Source: Gammaproteobacteria bacterium (GTDB lineage Bacteria; Pseudomonadota; Gammaproteobacteria; GCF-002020875). From it: a stretch of DNA of 9,891 nt. Every line of letters begins with the position of its first letter. Position 1 is the stretch's first letter. The stretch lies in assembly GCA_018671205.1 (NCBI GenBank), contig JABHIC010000226.1, positions 1 to 9,891 on the forward strand, in the 5' to 3' direction. A model generated the notes under the pieces. That model did no database searches and was not told the origin of the DNA. It saw nothing but the letters and a program-made list of their open reading frames with translations. Of the stretch, positions 6,172 to 9,891 are shown piece after piece. A program made the position numbers and the translations under genes.

Positions 6172-9100
6172 CTACCCGATCCCATCCTGAATCAGTGCCA
6201 CCATCTCATCTACGGAGAGCTTGCCACTCTGATCACTCCCCTCCAGCAGCTGATCGGCCAGATCACGCTTGTGTTGATGGAGATCGACAATCTTCTCCTC
6301 GATGGTCCCTTTGACCACCAGCCGATAGATGGTGACCGGACGGGTCTGTCCCATACGGTGGGCACGGTCTGAGGCCTGATCCTCCACTGCGGGGTTCCAC
6401 CACGGATCCATGTGGATCACATAATCGGCAGCGGTCAGATTAAGGCCGGAGCCTCCTGCCTTGAGGCTAATCAGAAACAGCTCCCCCTCCCCGCTCTGGA
6501 AGGCATCAACGGCCTGTTTCCGTTTTTTCATCGGGGTGGAGCCATCTAGGTATTGATAACGAATCCCCTTCTTGTCAAGGTATTCACGGATCAGACTCAG
6601 GTGGCTGACAAACTGACTGAAGACCAGGGCACGGTGACCATTATCCAGCAGCTCCTCCACCACCTCGGCAAAGACCCGATGCTTGGCACTGGTAATTCCC
6701 GAATTTTCATCCACCAGCTTGGGATGACAACAGGCCTGGCGCAGGCGGGTGATCTCTGCCAACACCTGGAGGTGCTGTGGGCCACCCTCTCCCCCCTGTC
6801 GCATGGTGGCAATCCGCTCAATCGAACGCTGACGCAGGGCCTCCATAAAGACGGCCTCCTCCTCTCTCATCTCTACATGGAGGGTAATCTCAGTACGAGG
6901 GGGCAGTTCAGCGAGCACATCACGTTTGAGACGGCGCAGGATAAACGGTGCAATCAGATTCTTGAGCTGCTCTCGCGCGGCCTCATCTTTATCGACCTCA
7001 ATGGGGCGAGCAAAGCGTTCATTAAAGCGATCAAGTGAACCGAGCAGACCGGGATTGATAAATCGAAACAGGTTCCATAACTCCCCCAGATGGTTCTCAA
7101 TCGGGGTTCCGGTGGTGACTGCGCGAAAATTCCCCTGCAACCCCATCACCGCCTGTGACCGTTTGGTGGCGGCATTCTTGATGGCCTGCGCCTCATCCAC
7201 CACAATAGTCTCCCACGTCACCTGCTGCAGTAGTTCGGCCTCTCGCTGTAACAGCCCATAACTACAGATCACCAGATCATACCCCTCCACCGCCTCAATC
7301 AACTGCTGTCGCTCCTCTTTCCCCCCCTCACCAAAGAGGGTTGGACGTAGCGTGGGGGCAAAACGGGCCGCCTCCTCCTGCCAGTTCATGCAGACCGAGG
7401 TGGGAGCCAACACCAGTGCCGGCCCTTGAGCCGCACGAGAGAGAATGATCGACAACGCCTGCAGGGTTTTACCCAACCCCATATCATCCGCGAGACAGGC
7501 TCCAGCCCCCCAGTGGGCGAGACGTGCCATCCACTGATACCCCAGTAGTTGGTAGTCACGCAGATCAGCCTCCAGAGTGGTAGGGAGTTCCGGCTCCAGA
7601 TAGCGGGCCTCCTCAATCTTATCTCGTTGCTGCTCCCAATCCAGACCATGGCTAAACTGCATCCCATCGAGTGCCTCGTCCATCGCAGAGAGTGCCAGCG
7701 GATGCATCTTCCCCTCCACCCCACCATAGCTGCGTAGCGCCTCCAGCTTCTTCTGAAGTTCACGACTCAGTGCCAGGATCGCCCCATCCTCCATCTTCAG
7801 GAAGCGACCATTGGCGTGTTCCATCATCCCCCATAACTCTTTCAGTGCAACCACCTGCCCCTGGCTCACCTCCAACTCACCATTCAGCGCAAACCACTCC
7901 CGATTCTGCTGCACCCCCACCTTCATCTGTCCCAGATGGATCTCACTCATCCTTGGAATTTTGGCATCACGGGGCCAGTCCAGCCGTACCTCCTCCTCTG
8001 TCAGATCCCGCAGGTAAAAGAGCAGCTCCAGCGCCTCCTCCGGGTCTTCAACCAAGCGCTCATCCAGGAGCTGCTCCTCCTCCACCCCTGACAGTAGCTC
8101 AGGCACTGCGGCCTCAATGCCACCCAGAACCTCCAGCGCCCGCTGCTGTTCCCGCTGTAGATCACGATGACTCTGTAACTGCTGCCCCTCTACCTCACCA
8201 AAGACCACACTACCCCCTTTGCCGGGATAGAAACGGGGCCCCTCTGCACCGAGTGGGGCCACCCAAAAGCTGAAACGAATACCGTCAGCCTCCGGCAGCA
8301 AATGGATGTGTGGAATGGGGTCGCCCGGCTGCTGCTTCACCCCGGCGGCACCCCCACCGATTGCCGAGTGGACCGTCAACAGAGGGGCTATCGCTGAGAT
8401 ACTATCGAGCAAGCGCTGTTTGGCAGCCATCGGAATGGTCACCCCGGTAGCACCCAAAATCTGCGCCACCCGTAGATGAGGGGGCTCAAAACGGGAGATC
8501 ACCAGCCGCCGCCCCCCCTCCCAATGGCTACCGACTACCACATAGTTCCCATTCTCTTGCTGATGCGGATAGGGGGCCAACTGCACCCGCAGTGACTCAC
8601 CCTCCTCGACCTCTACCACCTCCAGTGCCGGCTCCTGCTGCACCACCTCAAGCGAGATCCCAGCCCCGCCGCCCTCCAACTCAACCGCCGGATGACCAAT
8701 CAGCTCCCACAGGGCTCGCTCCAGCTTCAACTCATGAATGACTTTCCTCTGGTAACTGGCACTGGAGTAGGCAAAACGCTCACTGATGGTATTACAGATT
8801 CGGTGGTCCTGATCACTCAGATAACCAAACTGATCACGCTCCTGATAGAGCTTCTTCAGTGCAATAGCACGCCCTTTGCTCCAGCGACCACTCTTGCCAA
8901 GTTTCTGCTCTCTGGGATAGAGGAGAGGGAGTAGCGCATCCTGCTTCTCGATACGCCAGGCCATGCGCAACAGATTTTGGCTCTTCTCTACCACATCCTG
9001 CTGCTCAGCCATCCCGGAGATGGCATCCAGTGCGACCTCCCACGGCTGCTTGGGATGGACCATTCCCGCCCACCCTCTCTCTCCACTCGGTGCTATCCCG

Positions 9101-9891
9101 CGCGCAGTCGCCTCAATTTGTACAAACAGGCGCTCCACCTCATCCACATAGAGCTGTATTCCAACATCAGCGGCCTGAGCGGCATCTTCTTTCAGCAATT
9201 CCAGCTCTGCTGGAGCCACACCCTCACCAATCCAGTATCGACCCAATGCATGAAACAGCCGATCCCATGCACTGAGGATACGGCTTCGCTGAAGTAGTGG
9301 ACATTGACTCAGATCAACAAGCCCCATCAAGAACTGCGCAACCTCACGCATCACCCCCACCGAGAGGCCGAAAGGCCAATCCAGTAGCGATTCAGACACT
9401 GCACTCAACTGCCGCTCCAACTGATTGGCAACCACCACGGCACGTTTTAGAGAGGCACTATCCCCCCGCTGGAGATAGAGCATCTGCCTCATTAACAGCA
9501 GAGGCCCACTCTCCAACGGAAAGAGTAGATCAGGCTCAAGCCCCTGCTCCAACAATGCCAGCGCATCCTCTTCGTTACCCAAGGCCATCGCAGCCCAACC
9601 ACGCAGAGCGGTCGCCAGACCTTGGTCTACCCCCTCCAGGAGCTGTTGTGCCTGCTCCGGCTCGGCATAATAGAGATGGAACTCGGCCGCAACCAGCGCC
9701 ACCTCCGGGTGGTCTGCGGCTTGTGAGGCCACCCGCTGCTGCCAAAAATCCCACAGCAGCGGTGTACCATCCACCTCTTGCAGATCGGCCCGGATGGGCC
9801 CTGCCAAGGCATGGTAATGGAGCCACTCCGGGAGTTGATCGAGCCACGGATGCTGCAACGGAAAGTAACAGAAGTTGGTGATCACCTCCTC
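6172..9891 (-). CDS. Large SNF2-family DEAD/DEAH-box helicase, probably 5'-partial
   Basis: This is a Swi2/Snf2 (superfamily 2) ATPase expected to translocate on double-stranded DNA and remodel bound protein. Numbering from GTG at 9885 gives 1237 residues; the frame stays open to the edge, so the true start may lie outside. The ATPase core is complete: LRDYQLLGYQ with the Q-motif glutamine (779), motif I DDMGLGKT (Lys806), motif II DEAQ (897-900), motif III TGTPIEN (925-931), then the helicase C-domain with SQFVSHL, DGSTP, LKAGGSGLNL and motif VI RAHRMGQ (Arg1174, Arg1177). The first 770 residues are not a known catalytic domain to me. The first 150 or so look alpha-helical and TPR-like (ALRGWAAMALGNEEDALALL), and residues before the core resemble the extra domain found ahead of bacterial SNF2 ATPases. 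No SWIM zinc finger, nuclease or methylase domain is visible. The cellular role is unknown; DNA repair, transcription recycling and defence are all possible for the family. The start is discussed in the 9880-9890 entry. Confidence 0.95.
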   Translation of the reverse strand, partial: EEVITNFCYFPLQHPWLDQLPEWLHYHALAGPIRADLQEVDGTPLLWDFWQQRVASQAADHPEVALVAAEFHLYYAEPEQAQQLLEGVDQGLATALRGWAAMALGNEEDALALLEQGLEPDLLFPLESGPLLLMRQMLYLQRGDSASLKRAVVVANQLERQLSAVSESLLDWPFGLSVGVMREVAQFLMGLVDLSQCPLLQRSRILSAWDRLFHALGRYWIGEGVAPAELELLKEDAAQAADVGIQLYVDEVERLFVQIEATARGIAPSGERGWAGMVHPKQPWEVALDAISGMAEQQDVVEKSQNLLRMAWRIEKQDALLPLLYPREQKLGKSGRWSKGRAIALKKLYQERDQFGYLSDQDHRICNTISERFAYSSASYQRKVIHELKLERALWELIGHPAVELEGGGAGISLEVVQQEPALEVVEVEEGESLRVQLAPYPHQQENGNYVVVGSHWEGGRRLVISRFEPPHLRVAQILGATGVTIPMAAKQRLLDSISAIAPLLTVHSAIGGGAAGVKQQPGDPIPHIHLLPEADGIRFSFWVAPLGAEGPRFYPGKGGSVVFGEVEGQQLQSHRDLQREQQRALEVLGGIEAAVPELLSGVEEEQLLDERLVEDPEEALELLFYLRDLTEEEVRLDWPRDAKIPRMSEIHLGQMKVGVQQNREWFALNGELEVSQGQVVALKELWGMMEHANGRFLKMEDGAILALSRELQKKLEALRSYGGVEGKMHPLALSAMDEALDGMQFSHGLDWEQQRDKIEEARYLEPELPTTLEADLRDYQLLGYQWMARLAHWGAGACLADDMGLGKTLQALSIILSRAAQGPALVLAPTSVCMNWQEEAARFAPTLRPTLFGEGGKEERQQLIEAVEGYDLVICSYGLLQREAELLQQVTWETIVVDEAQAIKNAATKRSQAVMGLQGNFRAVTTGTPIENHLGELWNLFRFINPGLLGSLDRFNERFARPIEVDKDEAAREQLKNLIAPFILRRLKRDVLAELPPRTEITLHVEMREEEAVFMEALRQRSIERIATMRQGGEGGPQHLQVLAEITRLRQACCHPKLVDENSGITSAKHRVFAEVVEELLDNGHRALVFSQFVSHLSLIREYLDKKGIRYQYLDGSTPMKKRKQAVDAFQSGEGELFLISLKAGGSGLNLTAADYVIHMDPWWNPAVEDQASDRAHRMGQTRPVTIYRLVVKGTIEEKIVDLHQHKRDLADQLLEGSDQSGKLSVDEMVALIQDGIG
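9880..9890 (-). other. 11-base match to anti-Shine-Dalgarno complement at helicase 5' edge
   Basis: Minus-strand AGGAGGTGATC (9890-9880) is fully complementary to the conserved 3' end of 16S rRNA. The first in-frame start codon in the window, GTG at 9885-9883, sits inside this match, so it would have no spacing from the ribosome site. The next in-frame start-type codon, TTG at 9858, is too far away. The likeliest reading is that the codons encode Glu-Glu-Val inside a longer protein whose start is beyond the window. A ten-base palindrome, GGTGATCACC, occupies 9877-9886. Confidence 0.45.

Noticed and set aside
7671..8273. Long plus-strand open frame of 200 codons, very rich in proline and serine
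   Set aside because: It lies wholly antisense to the helicase gene, whose protein is conserved in sense; the composition is what the opposite strand of Glu- and Gly-rich codons gives.
9297..9881. Plus-strand open frame of 194 codons at the right edge
   Set aside because: It is antisense to the N-terminal part of the helicase, has biased Pro/Ala/Arg content and no recognisable domain.
6172..9891. The SNF2 helicase as part of a DISARM-like or other phage-defence system
   Set aside because: No methylase, nuclease, phospholipase-D or other partner gene lies in the window, and the neighbours visible on the left are housekeeping genes; the right side cannot be seen.

Overview
The window looks like chromosomal DNA of a gammaproteobacterium. 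The ClpB protein has nearly the same length, numbering and start as the E. coli protein. The first gene resembles E. coli YbbO along its whole visible length. RimO is of the proteobacterial type, and a sigma32-like promoter of E. coli form lies in front of clpB. The base composition is moderately GC-rich, and genes fill almost everything: no gene-free stretch reaches 200 bases. The species cannot be named from the sequence. A free-living or sulfur-oxidising gammaproteobacterium outside the Enterobacterales is my guess only.

Layout, left to right: (1) the 3' part of a YbbO-like short-chain dehydrogenase/reductase, plus strand, its N-terminus cut by the window edge; (2) a 123-base intergenic region with a good sigma70 promoter and a perfect 9-base inverted repeat whose arms lie on the -10 box and the Shine-Dalgarno; (3) a 147-residue HTH plus coiled-coil protein of unknown function, plus strand; (4) clpB, complete, minus strand, convergent with gene 3 across 19 bases; (5) a 183-base divergent region with a sigma32-type promoter for clpB; (6) rimO, plus strand, followed with a 4-base overlap by (7) a YugP-type membrane zinc metallopeptidase; (8) a very large SNF2-family helicase, minus strand, convergent with gene 7 and probably running off the right edge.

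Functionally the window is mostly housekeeping and protein quality control. ClpB rescues aggregated proteins during heat shock. RimO modifies ribosomal protein S12. The YugP-type peptidase is a predicted membrane protease, co-transcribed and probably translationally coupled with rimO. The SDR probably reduces aldehydes or similar carbonyls. The SNF2 ATPase is expected to translocate on DNA or a nucleoprotein complex, but its roughly 770-residue N-terminal part is unassigned.

I found no mobile element, CRISPR array, tRNA, rRNA or clear defence cassette. The least ordinary item is the small HTH/coiled-coil gene with its own promoter and operator-like inverted repeat. It looks like a free-standing version of a module that I recall, from memory only, as the N-terminus of some flavin/2Fe-2S oxidoreductases.
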